A DNA stretch of 64,000 bases, taken from Clostridiales bacterium 38-18 (GTDB taxonomy: Bacteria; Bacillota; Clostridia; Peptostreptococcales; Acidaminobacteraceae). How positions within the stretch are numbered: the first letter of the stretch is position 1; the number at the start of each line of letters is the position of its first letter. Location of the stretch: the NCBI GenBank assembly GCA_001897605.1, contig MKTL01000001.1:620001-684000 (forward strand), in the 5' to 3' direction. Shown piece by piece: positions 27,382 through 36,209 of this stretch. The position numbers and the translations under genes are program-made. The notes under the pieces were generated by a model. The model did not search any database and was not told the origin of the DNA. It saw nothing but the letters and a program-made list of their open reading frames with translations.

Positions 27382-28287
27382 ATGGTAGGTTGGATATTAT
27401 GGGGATCAAGCTTTATGTTACTGGCAACCTTTATGGGGATCTTTTACGGATATGGGAAGCCCAGTCGTGGAAAAATATTAGGAATTAGGTTATCAGAAGC
27501 TTATTTTGAAGAGGATGCGGTTAAAGAAGTTATTACAAAATACAAAATAAAAAATCGAGCGTGGTTTTGGATTTCGTTTGTATCAATGTTTGGTATGATC
27601 TATAAAACGCCATATTTTTCGATTACTTTCTCAATATTTATGGGTTGGACGCTGTTTACTATCATAGGAAAGCTATGGATTTCTGGGAGTGCATATGAGC
27701 AGCTTAAAGTCGTCAAAAAGGAAATGGGCTGGTATAACAAAAGCCTAGATTTCGAAGAGGATTGTTGGTATGGCGGACAATTTTATAGCAATCCTGAATC
27801 GGATAAATTTTGGGTTAAAAGTAGCTCGGGCTTACAATCTGGAAACATAACCTTTAATCTTTCCAATAAAAAGGCGAGATGGACATTGTTGATTATTTTG
27901 ATTGTAACTGTAATAATCATTTTTCCATTATGGGGAAGTGTAATTTTGGAAGATGTAACGGAGCCTGTAATTAAGCTAGATCAGCAATACCTAAGTATAC
28001 ATGCTGTATTTTCAAAGACTAGTATAGAAATATCAGCCATTAATAATATTGAAATCGTCGAGCGTCCAACAAATGGTAGTAAAATAAATGGTTCAGCAAC
28101 TGAAAGATATGCCAGAGGAAAGTTTTATTATAACCCATATGGTAATTGTAAGGTCTACTTATTCAAATCCTCTGATATCGCAATATTGATTGAAGCCACA
28201 GATGAGGTTCCAATCTTGATTAACAAAAAGACGAATGATGAAACGATGCAACTATTTGAAAGAATTGTACAGAAAGTGAACGAATAA
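27382..28287 (+). CDS. Membrane protein with DUF5808-like and PH-like regions
   Basis: Protein of 301 residues with hydrophobic segments near residues 3-22, 57-75, 77-96 and 170-190. After the third helix comes a motif EEDCWYGGQFYSNPESDKFW near residue 130, similar to the DUF5808 signature found in small membrane proteins of Gram-positive bacteria. The C-terminal 100 residues after the last helix are mainly beta and could be a bacterial PH-like domain. Function is unknown. The ATG at 27382 is preferred to one at 27370 because GAGG lies six bases before it. Confidence 0.6.
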   Translation: MVGWILWGSSFMLLATFMGIFYGYGKPSRGKILGIRLSEAYFEEDAVKEVITKYKIKNRAWFWISFVSMFGMIYKTPYFSITFSIFMGWTLFTIIGKLWISGSAYEQLKVVKKEMGWYNKSLDFEEDCWYGGQFYSNPESDKFWVKSSSGLQSGNITFNLSNKKARWTLLIILIVTVIIIFPLWGSVILEDVTEPVIKLDQQYLSIHAVFSKTSIEISAINNIEIVERPTNGSKINGSATERYARGKFYYNPYGNCKVYLFKSSDIAILIEATDEVPILINKKTNDETMQLFERIVQKVNE

Positions 28288-28360
28288 TTGGCGTTATTCA
28301 ATTTTGACACTGTTTTTTTGTAATTTCATAAAATAAATATGAACATTATACAAAAAAAAC

Positions 28361-28390
28361 TTGATTTTATCTGCCTTTAATGGGTAAAAT
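28361..28390 (+). promoter_or_regulatory. Promoter of the histidine phosphatase gene
   Basis: TTGATT (28361-28366), 18 bases, TAAAAT (28385-28390). Confidence 0.5.
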
Positions 28391-28416
28391 ATAAGAAATA
28401 TTTCCCGGAGGCAAGT

Positions 28417-29079
28417 ATGAAAGTTTATTTAGTAAGACATGGAGAACCGAGCTATACGCCATGCACGCAACGTCATTTAAAAGGACAGGGAAGAGATTTA
28501 GCTGCTCTAAACGATGACGGGATTAATCAGATTTTAACTACGACAATGCCTCTATTAATTGGTAATGACGCACAAATTATTCTGACATCACCTTATACCA
28601 GAGCTTTACAGTCGGCTTCAATAATAGCAGCAAAAACAGGATTGATTACAAAATCAGTTCATGATTTACATGAATGGATTCCCGATTTGACCTTTAACTA
28701 TACCTCTTACAAGGAGCTTAAAGCTATTTACCAACACTTTTATGAGCATAAGGGTATAAAGGATGAAATTGCATTAAGAGACGAGTATGCGGTTTGGGAG
28801 GACATTGAAACCTTTAGAGACCGCGTCAATTCTGCCTTGCTACCTTATTATGGGCTATATTCAAGTGTGATTGTTGTCGCACATGGAATGGTCATTCAAT
28901 CACTCTGTGGTAGACATATTGGCTACGGCGAGGTTTTTCAGATGGAGTTTCATCCTGATATGAAATTCCCTGAATGGCAATTTACTGCACCGAAGATTGA
29001 AACACACGATTTGAAGATTTCATATCATGAATCGTTGCTTAAAAATAAGGCAGATATTTTAGATGAGCAAACAAAGTAA
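28417..29079 (+). CDS. Histidine phosphatase family protein
   Basis: Cytoplasmic protein of 220 residues. The catalytic VRHGEP motif at residues 6-11 contains the phosphohistidine, TSPYTRALQSA near residue 54 supplies the second basic residue, and VVAHGMVIQSLCG near residue 152 holds the second catalytic His. The family removes phosphate from metabolites or proteins; the substrate cannot be told. The ATG follows CCGGAGGCAAGT. A strong bidirectional terminator separates it from the convergent pump operon. Confidence 0.85.
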   Translation: MKVYLVRHGEPSYTPCTQRHLKGQGRDLAALNDDGINQILTTTMPLLIGNDAQIILTSPYTRALQSASIIAAKTGLITKSVHDLHEWIPDLTFNYTSYKELKAIYQHFYEHKGIKDEIALRDEYAVWEDIETFRDRVNSALLPYYGLYSSVIVVAHGMVIQSLCGRHIGYGEVFQMEFHPDMKFPEWQFTAPKIETHDLKISYHESLLKNKADILDEQTK

Positions 29080-29130
29080 CAAAGCACTTATGAAATAAGG
29101 ATATCATATTTGGATTGCCAACTAGCATAA

Positions 29131-29164
29131 AATAAGAGGGTGCACGTATGCGCCCTCTTAATTA
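29131..29164. terminator. Bidirectional terminator between phosphatase and nqr operon
   Basis: AATAAGAGGGTGCA / TGCGCCCTCTTAATT with a four-base loop and AT-rich flanks on both sides. Confidence 0.85.
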
Positions 29165-29165
29165 T

Positions 29166-30266
29166 TTATTCAAATTTATCGTAGTAGATGTGTTCCTCTG
29201 GCATTCCTTTGGCTCCAAGAATCGGGATAACGGAGTCGATCATCACTGGACTGCCACAAAGATATGCTTCTGAGTTTGAAGCGTTAGTTAGGTACTTTTC
29301 TAGCATATCGGTAACACGTCCAACCTCACCAGTCCAATTGTCCTTTTCTGAAGGTCGAGACAAGCAAGCGACCAGCTTAAAGTTAGGCATATCTTTTTCA
29401 AGCTCAGCCAGGGTATCCATTTCAAAGAGGTCTTCTGAAGTTCTTGCACCAAAGAAGAAGGTTACCTTACGATCTATTTTATTCGAGCGCATATACTTTA
29501 AAATGGACATTATTGGCGCCATTCCAGTTCCAATAGCAACCATAACCATTTCCCTGTCGTTGTCCTGATAGAAAAAGTCACCATAAGGACCGACGACTGT
29601 AAGCTTCATACTAGGCTTTAGGAAGTTGTGGACATAGGTGGTTGCTTTTCCTTCCTTAACATACCCAATATATAGTTCAACCGCTTTTGTATCAACCGGT
29701 GAGGAAGCAATCGAATAAGCGCGATAGACTTCTTCGTCGCTACCCTTATATTTTGGCGCTAATATCTGAACATATTGACCTGCTTTAAAAGTGATCTCTT
29801 CTGCTTCAGGAAGTCCAAGTCTTAAATGTTTGATGGTTGGCGTGACATCCTTTATGAATTCAACATGATAATCATATTGCTTAACACTAAATAATTCTTC
29901 AGGAATTTGAATTTGCATGTCATTTCTAACCTTACATTGACAGGACAGCCTTACGCCTTCTTCTCTTTCCTTAGGGGTAACATACCCTAATTCAGTGGCG
30001 AGAATTTCACCACCGCCTTCAGTAACTGTAACCTTACAGTAGCCACAGCTACCTTTGCCACCACATGCAGACGGAATGAAGATCTTTTGTTCAATCAATG
30101 CAGAAAGCAAAGTGTCGCCACCCTCTACAGTCAATTCCTTAGATTTGTTAATTACAATCTTTTTTTCACCATAGTTGGCAATGGTTTTATTCGCAATTGA
30201 TAATAACAACGCGAGGAGTCCAGTTATGCCACTTATGGTTAAGACCGTTACACCAATCGTTTCCAT
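29166..30266 (-). CDS. nqrF: Na+-translocating reductase, NqrF-type NADH dehydrogenase subunit
   Basis: Subunit of 366 residues, somewhat shorter than usual NqrF (about 405). Residue order: an N-terminal membrane anchor (5-27), a plant-type [2Fe-2S] ferredoxin domain (35-125) with ligands in CGGKGSCGYC and a fourth cysteine in SCQC, an FAD domain (130-235) with YRAYSIASSP, and an NADH domain (240-366) with GTGMAPIMSIL and a C-terminal aromatic end. It passes electrons from NADH into the membrane core. It is the last gene of the operon, nine bases after nqrE. Its presence distinguishes this operon from a standard Rnf cluster. Confidence 0.9.
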   Translation of the reverse strand: METIGVTVLTISGITGLLALLLSIANKTIANYGEKKIVINKSKELTVEGGDTLLSALIEQKIFIPSACGGKGSCGYCKVTVTEGGGEILATELGYVTPKEREEGVRLSCQCKVRNDMQIQIPEELFSVKQYDYHVEFIKDVTPTIKHLRLGLPEAEEITFKAGQYVQILAPKYKGSDEEVYRAYSIASSPVDTKAVELYIGYVKEGKATTYVHNFLKPSMKLTVVGPYGDFFYQDNDREMVMVAIGTGMAPIMSILKYMRSNKIDRKVTFFFGARTSEDLFEMDTLAELEKDMPNFKLVACLSRPSEKDNWTGEVGRVTDMLEKYLTNASNSEAYLCGSPVMIDSVIPILGAKGMPEEHIYYDKFE

Positions 30267-30275
30267 AATTGCCTC

Positions 30276-30866
30276 CTATTGAATTTGTACGATACCTGAA
30301 AATCCCAAAAATGCTAGTGCCATTATTCCAGTTATGATAAGTGTAATACCTGCGCCTTCAAGGCCTTTAGGGATTTTAGCACCCATAATTTTCTTGCGAA
30401 TGCCTGCCATAGCAACGATGGCAAGGGTCCAACCAAGTCCAGAGCCTACGCCAAAAGCGAACGACTGAATCAAGTTGTATTCTCTGATGATCATAAACAA
30501 TGAAACCCCTAGAATCGCGCAGTTAACTGTAATTAGAGGAAGAAAGATGCCCAAGGAGTAATATAAGGATTCAAAGTATCTTTCGATAATCATTTCGACC
30601 AGTTGTACAAAAGCTGCAATAACAATAATGAAAACAATAAATCTTAAATATTCAAGTCCAAGTGGGACCAAGATTGTGTAATAAACAATGTAGTTTAATA
30701 CTGAAGTCGTAGCAAGTACAAAGGTAACCGCCTGACCCAAGCTAAGTGAAGTCTTAATTTCGCTTGATACCGCTATAAATGAACACATACCAAGGAAGTT
30801 AGATAAAATCATGTTGTTTGTAAATATGGATGCAAAAAAGATAACGAGTGGATGGATTTCAATCAT
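30276..30866 (-). CDS. nqrE: Na+-translocating reductase, NqrE/RnfA-type membrane subunit
   Basis: Six-helix membrane protein of 196 residues. The two half-membrane cysteines that ligate an intramembrane [2Fe-2S] cluster with NqrD are present, in LGMCSFIAVS near residue 28 and TVNCAILGVS near residue 113. The sequence LGLEYLRFIVFIIVIAAFVQLVEM is typical. NqrE and NqrD are inverted-topology homologues. The start overlaps the nqrD stop by four bases. Confidence 0.9.
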   Translation of the reverse strand: MIEIHPLVIFFASIFTNNMILSNFLGMCSFIAVSSEIKTSLSLGQAVTFVLATTSVLNYIVYYTILVPLGLEYLRFIVFIIVIAAFVQLVEMIIERYFESLYYSLGIFLPLITVNCAILGVSLFMIIREYNLIQSFAFGVGSGLGWTLAIVAMAGIRKKIMGAKIPKGLEGAGITLIITGIMALAFLGFSGIVQIQ

Positions 30867-31483
30867 GCTTTAGCACCTCCTTTTTGTTCTTCTTCTTTAG
30901 GGAAAAGTCTAGCGGTTACCCAAATGACGATACCAATCATAAAGAATGCACCAGGAGGCATAATCATTAGTGTCCAATTGACCCAGCTTTCAGGCATGAT
31001 TTGAATTCCGAAAAGGGTCCCAAATCCAAGGAGCTCTCTGACAAATGCAACTGACATAAGTACGAGGGTATAACCTAAACCCATGATTAAGCCATCGAAA
31101 AATGAGATGAATGGCTTGTTGTTTTGAGCAAAAGCTTCAGCGCGTCCCATGATGATACAGTTTGTGATAATCAATCCAACATAAGGGCCAAGCGCCTTTG
31201 ACATATCAGGCATATAGGCTTTTAGAAAGATATCGAGGATAATAACGTATGCTGATATGATTAGGGTTTGCACCATCATACGAATATGCTTTGGCGTGAA
31301 TACTCTAATTAACGAAACTGTAAAGCTTGAAAATGCGGTTACAAACATTAAGCCGACGCCCATAATAAAGGAGTTGGAAAGCAAATTCGTAACAGCAAGT
31401 GAGGAACAAATTCCTAATATTTGTCTAAAAACAGGATTGTCTTTATAAATACCGGCTTTTAATACTCGGATGACTTCCTTCAT
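30863..31483 (-). CDS. nqrD: Na+-translocating reductase, NqrD/RnfE-type membrane subunit
   Basis: Membrane protein of 206 residues. Cysteines in ILGICSSLAVT near residue 26 and ITNCIIMGRAEAFA near residue 108 match the cluster ligands of the family. FDGLIMGLGYTLVLMSVAFVRELLG near residue 127 is a further signature. Length equals that of RnfE/NqrD. It overlaps nqrC and nqrE by four bases each, indicating tight translational coupling. Confidence 0.9.
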   Translation of the reverse strand: MKEVIRVLKAGIYKDNPVFRQILGICSSLAVTNLLSNSFIMGVGLMFVTAFSSFTVSLIRVFTPKHIRMMVQTLIISAYVIILDIFLKAYMPDMSKALGPYVGLIITNCIIMGRAEAFAQNNKPFISFFDGLIMGLGYTLVLMSVAFVRELLGFGTLFGIQIMPESWVNWTLMIMPPGAFFMIGIVIWVTARLFPKEEEQKGGAKA

Positions 31484-32082
31484 AGATTAGCCTCCTTTGC
31501 AAAGCTTAGGGTTTCAGTTACAAATGTATTAACCATTTTTCTTACGGAATCGGTTGTTAAGGTTGCGCCTGTTATGCCGTCTATATTACCACCATCAGCA
31601 GGCTTTAATACGATTGTTTGGGTTTCAGAAAGAGAGATGCCTCTAAATTGCTCTTTAAACCAGCTTTCCTCGATCCGACCACCAAGACCTGGAGTTTCTG
31701 AGTGTGATATGAAGTCAATCCCTAAGATCTTTGTAAAGTCACTATCAAAGGCGATGTAGCCAGTTATGGTGCCCCAAAGTCCAGTACCTGAAAATTTAAA
31801 CGCATAGCCCTTCAGACCATTGGCATCACCATACTCATAATAGGTTTTATCGTTAAAAGATTTTTCATTTATGTTTTCATTAAAAGCTGACTCGACTTCT
31901 GCATCGATCTCAGAAACTGGAAGATCAACCACATACAAGATGGAGCGTTTCACTCGAAGTGCCTCTTGCTTTGCAATTATATCGGAGCTACTTTCATTAA
32001 TAAAAGCGAGAACGGCAGTATAGATAACCGTAATAGCAATCATAAACAATACTGGATAAACAATTTGTTTTTTCTTAGCCAT
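31480..32082 (-). CDS. nqrC: Na+-translocating reductase, NqrC/RnfG-type FMN subunit
   Basis: Protein of 200 residues with one N-terminal membrane helix (8-30) and an extracytoplasmic domain. The covalent FMN site is in DGITGATLTTDSV near residue 172; the second Thr of TGAT is the expected flavinylation site. HSETPGLGGRIEESWFKEQF near residue 137 is typical. Length is that of RnfG rather than the longer NqrC. A flavin transferase (ApbE) is needed for its modification but is not encoded in this window. Confidence 0.9.
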   Translation of the reverse strand: MAKKKQIVYPVLFMIAITVIYTAVLAFINESSSDIIAKQEALRVKRSILYVVDLPVSEIDAEVESAFNENINEKSFNDKTYYEYGDANGLKGYAFKFSGTGLWGTITGYIAFDSDFTKILGIDFISHSETPGLGGRIEESWFKEQFRGISLSETQTIVLKPADGGNIDGITGATLTTDSVRKMVNTFVTETLSFAKEANL

Positions 32083-33055
32083 TGCTTACCTCCTTATTGA
32101 GTTTTGCTTTTTTTGTTTTTTTGATGCTATTGACAGCTTCGTCTAGGATTGGTGCGAAGGTGTTACCAATTAGGATTGCAAACATAATACCACCTGCAAA
32201 CAAGGCAAAGCTTCTAATTATGACGGTTATTATGCCGATTAGTAAGCCGTAAACGATTCTACCTTCAAATGTTTTAGGTGATGAAATTGGATCAGTTGCC
32301 ATAAAAACTGCACCAAATAATAGCCCACCAGAGAACAAGCCATATAATGGGTTTAAAACCTGATCAAAGCCTGCAAAGAAAAAGATGCTGCTCATAGCTA
32401 AGAATCCGAGAATTACAGAAAAAATAGTTTCCTTTGCAGCTGTTTTTGTAATAATTAGGTAGATAGCGGCGAGAATAATTAGGACCGCGCTCGTTTCACC
32501 TATTGATCCTGCAATATTACCAAATATCAGCTTTAAAATAGGAAGCTCATCACCAGATGCTCTGTAGATAAGCATTGGCGTTGATTGTGTGACGGCATCT
32601 ATATTTTCTCCTAAATAGGTAGTAAATCCACCTAAAACACCACTGACGGGCTTTGTCCAGTGAAGCGTTAAAAATTCAGGGAAGTTGACATAGATAAATG
32701 CTCGACCAACCAATGCTGGATTAAAAGGATTCTTACCGAAACCGCCAAATACCATTTTTCCAAAGAGTACCCCAAAAATAATTCCTATGATAGCAATCCA
32801 ATAGGGTGTGCTCGGTGGGAGCGTAAGTGTAAATAAAATATTTGTTACCAAAACTGCCTCTGTTATTTTCTTTGTTGTCTTTCGGACAAAAACCCATTCG
32901 GTTAAACACCCGAAAAAGGAGACGACTAAAAGTAAGGTTAACACTCTAAGTCCAAAGAAATAAATACCAGCTAAAACAAGAGGTATTAATGCGTATACAA
33001 CTTTTCTCATCATCATTTGCTTCATAAATTTTATGTTTTTAAGCGAAAGATTCAA
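32075..33055 (-). CDS. nqrB: Na+-translocating reductase, NqrB/RnfD-type membrane subunit
   Basis: Polytopic membrane protein of 326 residues, closer to RnfD in length than to NqrB (over 400). Signatures are FGGFGKNPFNPALVGRAFIY near residue 105, the flavin site DAVTQSTPMLIY near residue 163 with Thr as probable FMN anchor, and FMATDPISSPKT near residue 260. It is the first gene of the operon; upstream lie 220 bases of AT-rich DNA and then a divergent secreted-protein gene. No nqrA or rnfC precedes it. Alternative name: rnfD. Confidence 0.85.
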   Translation of the reverse strand: MNLSLKNIKFMKQMMMRKVVYALIPLVLAGIYFFGLRVLTLLLVVSFFGCLTEWVFVRKTTKKITEAVLVTNILFTLTLPPSTPYWIAIIGIIFGVLFGKMVFGGFGKNPFNPALVGRAFIYVNFPEFLTLHWTKPVSGVLGGFTTYLGENIDAVTQSTPMLIYRASGDELPILKLIFGNIAGSIGETSAVLIILAAIYLIITKTAAKETIFSVILGFLAMSSIFFFAGFDQVLNPLYGLFSGGLLFGAVFMATDPISSPKTFEGRIVYGLLIGIITVIIRSFALFAGGIMFAILIGNTFAPILDEAVNSIKKTKKAKLNKEVSNG

Positions 33056-33278
33056 GATGGTTCCCTCCTATAAAGATTATGACATTAGAATAAGGTATTA
33101 CTGTAGTTCTTTTATATCCAAAAGTTATAGTGATATATCAAAAAATATTAAAAAAGTTCATTAAAATATTTCAAAAAGATTACAAATGAAAAATTCTACT
33201 AAATTTGTCACCTAAAATAATAATTCAATCCGTATATTATAGCGAAGGTCGATCAAAAGATACAAAGGAGAGTGCAAA

Positions 33279-34991
33279 ATGAAAAAGAATCTAAAACCGA
33301 TGGTTATGATTTTGATGGCTTTGGTGCTAGTTATTTCACAAGTTTCTGTGGTAACGTATGCTGATAACAACGGAAGAGGTAACAGCTTTAAAACTGACAC
33401 CGATAAGTCTCAAATCAAAGAGAAAGATAAGTTCGAATATAGAAATCAAATAACAGAAGAAACAAAAGCAGAGCTTAGAGAAAGACTTAAACTAATGGTT
33501 AGCTTAGGTGATGGTAATTGGTTAGGATTACCAGATGGATTGGCTAAAAAAGGTTACTTGAATTATGGATTATCAAAAAGATATTCAAAAGGGAATTTCC
33601 CTTATGGATTGGCTAAAAGAATTAAAGATTTTAGATATGGTGACTATAATTCAGAGCAGAGCTTGGAAACTTTAAAAGCATTAATATCAAGTGCAAAAAC
33701 TAAACTGTCTTCAGAAAATACAAAAGTATATTTAGCTGGCTCGAAGGAGAAATTGCAGCTCGCAGTTACGAGTGCAGAGGCATTTGTCACAAGCTATAAT
33801 AGCTCAAAATCTTATTCTATTAAAACGGAATATAACAAGCTATTAAGTGCAATAAAACTCTTTGATAACAGTGAAATTGTATCAGGGGCATATCTAGATA
33901 ACCTAAAAGTCTTATACAATGATTTGTTGATCTACAAGGCGAATTATTATTCTAAATTAACGTCGGTAAAGCAAGTTGCTTTGGACAATTTAATTGCTGA
34001 AATCAACAATTATATTAAAGTCTCATCCCCTTCGGTATTAACACTTGGAATCTATAATGATTTATTAGTAAAAGCGGAGGCATATAAAGATCAATTAGAC
34101 CAGTTGAAGGGTTTGATTGACTCGGCAGAGACACTGCTATATGTTAATCCAGAGGTAACGCCTCTCGTGTTTAAGCAGGTAGAGGGCATTTTACCAGGAA
34201 ACTATCTCACTGGATCAAATTTAACCTTGCAGGCGGCGATAACGGCGTCAAAGGCGTTTGTTTCAAGCTACTCTAATCAAACGGTTGCAACTATTGAAAA
34301 TGAATATTATAAGCTTTGGTCCGCAATGGAAGTGTTTAAGAATAATATTGTTTTAGGCCAAGATGATTTAACTACGCTTGCATCAGTAAAAATTGAGCTT
34401 CAAGCCTACTATGAAACCTACTATGTCGAAGGTACAAATCCATTAACGGCATTGGTTGCATTAATCAATGATATACAAACCTATTTAGATAAAACAAATC
34501 CATTAACACAAGCAAAATTAAACTATTTTCTTGATGCGTCAAAGGTCTATATTAAAGATTTATATGATGCAGTCAAACTTGAATTACAGGCTCAAATCAA
34601 CATGTCAAATACACTATTAACAGATGTTAATTACATCAATACTGGTGTAACTAGAACTGACCTACAAGCAAAAGTTACCGCTGCAACCCTCTATTTAAAT
34701 GGGACAACCCATAAATACAATGAGTTGAAGACCTATATCAGTGAGCTTGATTCTCTAAACACAGCTTTTATAACCGCTGGTGTTCAGGCATTAATCAATC
34801 AAGCGAACACATTACTAGCAGACGGTAAAACCTATGGTGATACAGAACGTACAGCATTAGCTCTTAAAGTAACGACAGTGCAGGCTTATTTAAGTGGTGG
34901 CAGTGTTCAAGTTGCTCAGCTAAAAACGTATGTCGTAGAGCTCAATACGGCCATCAAGGCATTTGTTGACTCTGAAGTCGTTCAACCATAG
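33279..34991 (+). CDS. Secreted protein with FIVAR-like helical repeats
   Basis: Protein of 570 residues. A signal peptide (1-29, cut after VTYA) precedes a basic linker with repeated GLAKK/GLSKR/GLAKR motifs (residues 82-112). From about residue 125 to the end are several helical units of about 70-80 residues of the form L-x-A-x(3)-A-x(3)-L ... Y-x-x-L-x-x-A-I-x-F, similar to FIVAR repeats of Gram-positive surface proteins. No LPXTG, SLH or transmembrane anchor is visible, so it is probably released or held by charge. Divergent from the nqr operon. Function is unknown. Confidence 0.6.
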   Translation: MKKNLKPMVMILMALVLVISQVSVVTYADNNGRGNSFKTDTDKSQIKEKDKFEYRNQITEETKAELRERLKLMVSLGDGNWLGLPDGLAKKGYLNYGLSKRYSKGNFPYGLAKRIKDFRYGDYNSEQSLETLKALISSAKTKLSSENTKVYLAGSKEKLQLAVTSAEAFVTSYNSSKSYSIKTEYNKLLSAIKLFDNSEIVSGAYLDNLKVLYNDLLIYKANYYSKLTSVKQVALDNLIAEINNYIKVSSPSVLTLGIYNDLLVKAEAYKDQLDQLKGLIDSAETLLYVNPEVTPLVFKQVEGILPGNYLTGSNLTLQAAITASKAFVSSYSNQTVATIENEYYKLWSAMEVFKNNIVLGQDDLTTLASVKIELQAYYETYYVEGTNPLTALVALINDIQTYLDKTNPLTQAKLNYFLDASKVYIKDLYDAVKLELQAQINMSNTLLTDVNYINTGVTRTDLQAKVTAATLYLNGTTHKYNELKTYISELDSLNTAFITAGVQALINQANTLLADGKTYGDTERTALALKVTTVQAYLSGGSVQVAQLKTYVVELNTAIKAFVDSEVVQP

Positions 34992-35017
34992 TCAATTAGC
35001 CCCATTTCTATTCTATA

Positions 35018-35064
35018 CAAAGTGGTCCCCAATCGAAAGAAAGGGGGCCATTTTGCTTTTTTTT
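35018..35064 (+). terminator. Terminator after the secreted repeat protein
   Basis: CAAAGTGGTCCCC / GGGGGCCATTTTG stem with a 12-base loop and eight T. Confidence 0.85.
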
Positions 35065-35188
35065 AATTGCGCGAATTGTTGACAATATTTAACTAGTTTC
35101 TAATTTCTTTTAGTTGTCTTTATGTTATAATATTCCAAGGATATAAAAGGTAAAATGAGGAAATAAATGAGGGCAGTAGGGGGTAAAA

Positions 35189-35971
35189 ATGAAGGTTGCA
35201 ATAGTAGGTGCTGGTGCTGGTGGCAGCAAGTTAATCGAATTATTTAACGACATAGATGAGATAGACGTCGTTTCTGTAATCGATAAAAATTTACAATCTC
35301 CAGGTATAGAACTCGCAAGAAAGCATAATATTCATTATTCTACAGAAATCAAAGATATTGATTCTAGAGTGGATATGATTGTTGAAGCGACAGGTAATCA
35401 CAAGGTCTATGAAATGGTCCACTCACTTTTTGGTTCGAATAAGAAAATTATTGAATCAGATGTGGCTCAAATGATGATGTTTATCGTCGATAAACAGATT
35501 GATATGAGGAAAAGACTTAATTTTCAATTAGATGAGATTAATAAAACCAGTTCAAAATTGCATTCGGAGATGAACAAGATCGTTAATATCACTGTAGAAT
35601 TAAATCAGATCAATAAAGATCTAGCTGCTTCGGCAGAGCAGTCGAATCAGTTCATTGAGAAAACTGATGAAATGACAAGAGCAGTTAATAAGATCACGCA
35701 GCAGATTAAAATTCTTGGCTTAAATGCAAATATTGAAGCTGCTAGAGCTGGTGAACATGGTCGTGGCTTCTCAGTCGTCGCAACTGAGGTACAGAAGATG
35801 TCAGACTCTACTAGCGAATTTGCAACGCAAATATCGGATCTGCTGAAGTCGTTAAAGCTAGAAAATGAGAGAATTTCATTAGAAATTAACAAACTAGATG
35901 GAATCTCAGGAAATCAAAAATCGATCACCAATCAAGCAAAAAACATAGTTGATGAGCTGAAAAATATCTAG
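35189..35971 (+). CDS. Soluble chemoreceptor: NAD(P)-binding Rossmann domain fused to MCP signalling domain
   Basis: Protein of 260 residues without any membrane segment. Residues 1-100 look like a dinucleotide-binding fold: VAIVGAGAGGSKLIE with the Gly-rich loop, an acidic residue after strand 2 (VSVIDKN), and a VDMIVEATGNHKV segment like that of aspartate or homoserine dehydrogenases. Residues about 105-260 are an antiparallel coiled coil with the MCP hairpin tip (NANIEAARAGEHGRGFSVVATEV near residues 178-200, read in two parts). It is short for an MCP. It would report on a dinucleotide or a metabolite inside the cell to a CheA/CheW array. The ATG follows AGGGGGTAAAA. Single gene, terminator downstream. 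Confidence 0.82.
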   Translation: MKVAIVGAGAGGSKLIELFNDIDEIDVVSVIDKNLQSPGIELARKHNIHYSTEIKDIDSRVDMIVEATGNHKVYEMVHSLFGSNKKIIESDVAQMMMFIVDKQIDMRKRLNFQLDEINKTSSKLHSEMNKIVNITVELNQINKDLAASAEQSNQFIEKTDEMTRAVNKITQQIKILGLNANIEAARAGEHGRGFSVVATEVQKMSDSTSEFATQISDLLKSLKLENERISLEINKLDGISGNQKSITNQAKNIVDELKNI

Positions 35972-35978
35972 AATTTTG

Positions 35979-36015
35979 AAGGAAAGTGGGCCTCGCAGTC
36001 GCTTTCCTTTTTCTT
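35979..36015 (+). terminator. Terminator after the chemoreceptor gene
   Basis: AAGGAAAG / CTTTCCTT hairpin with a 15-base loop, followed by TTTTC. Confidence 0.7.
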
Positions 36016-36209
36016 TTATTGTGCGAAGTGATGTCCGAAAATGGTATATAGTATTTTGCTAAAATTGCAATTTACATTGTAATTATTTACTAAAAAAATT
36101 GAAAGCGCATGTTCAGTATTATAAAATAAAAAAGAATCAGATTAGTTAGCTTTTGTGAAAGCTTGCTATGCGCATAATATAATCTAATAATCAGAGGTGT
36201 AAAAGGTAG

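Noticed and set aside
29166-33055. Standard Rnf cluster (rnfCDGEAB)
   Set aside because: rnfC and rnfB are missing and an NqrF with plant-type ferredoxin, FAD and NADH domains is present.
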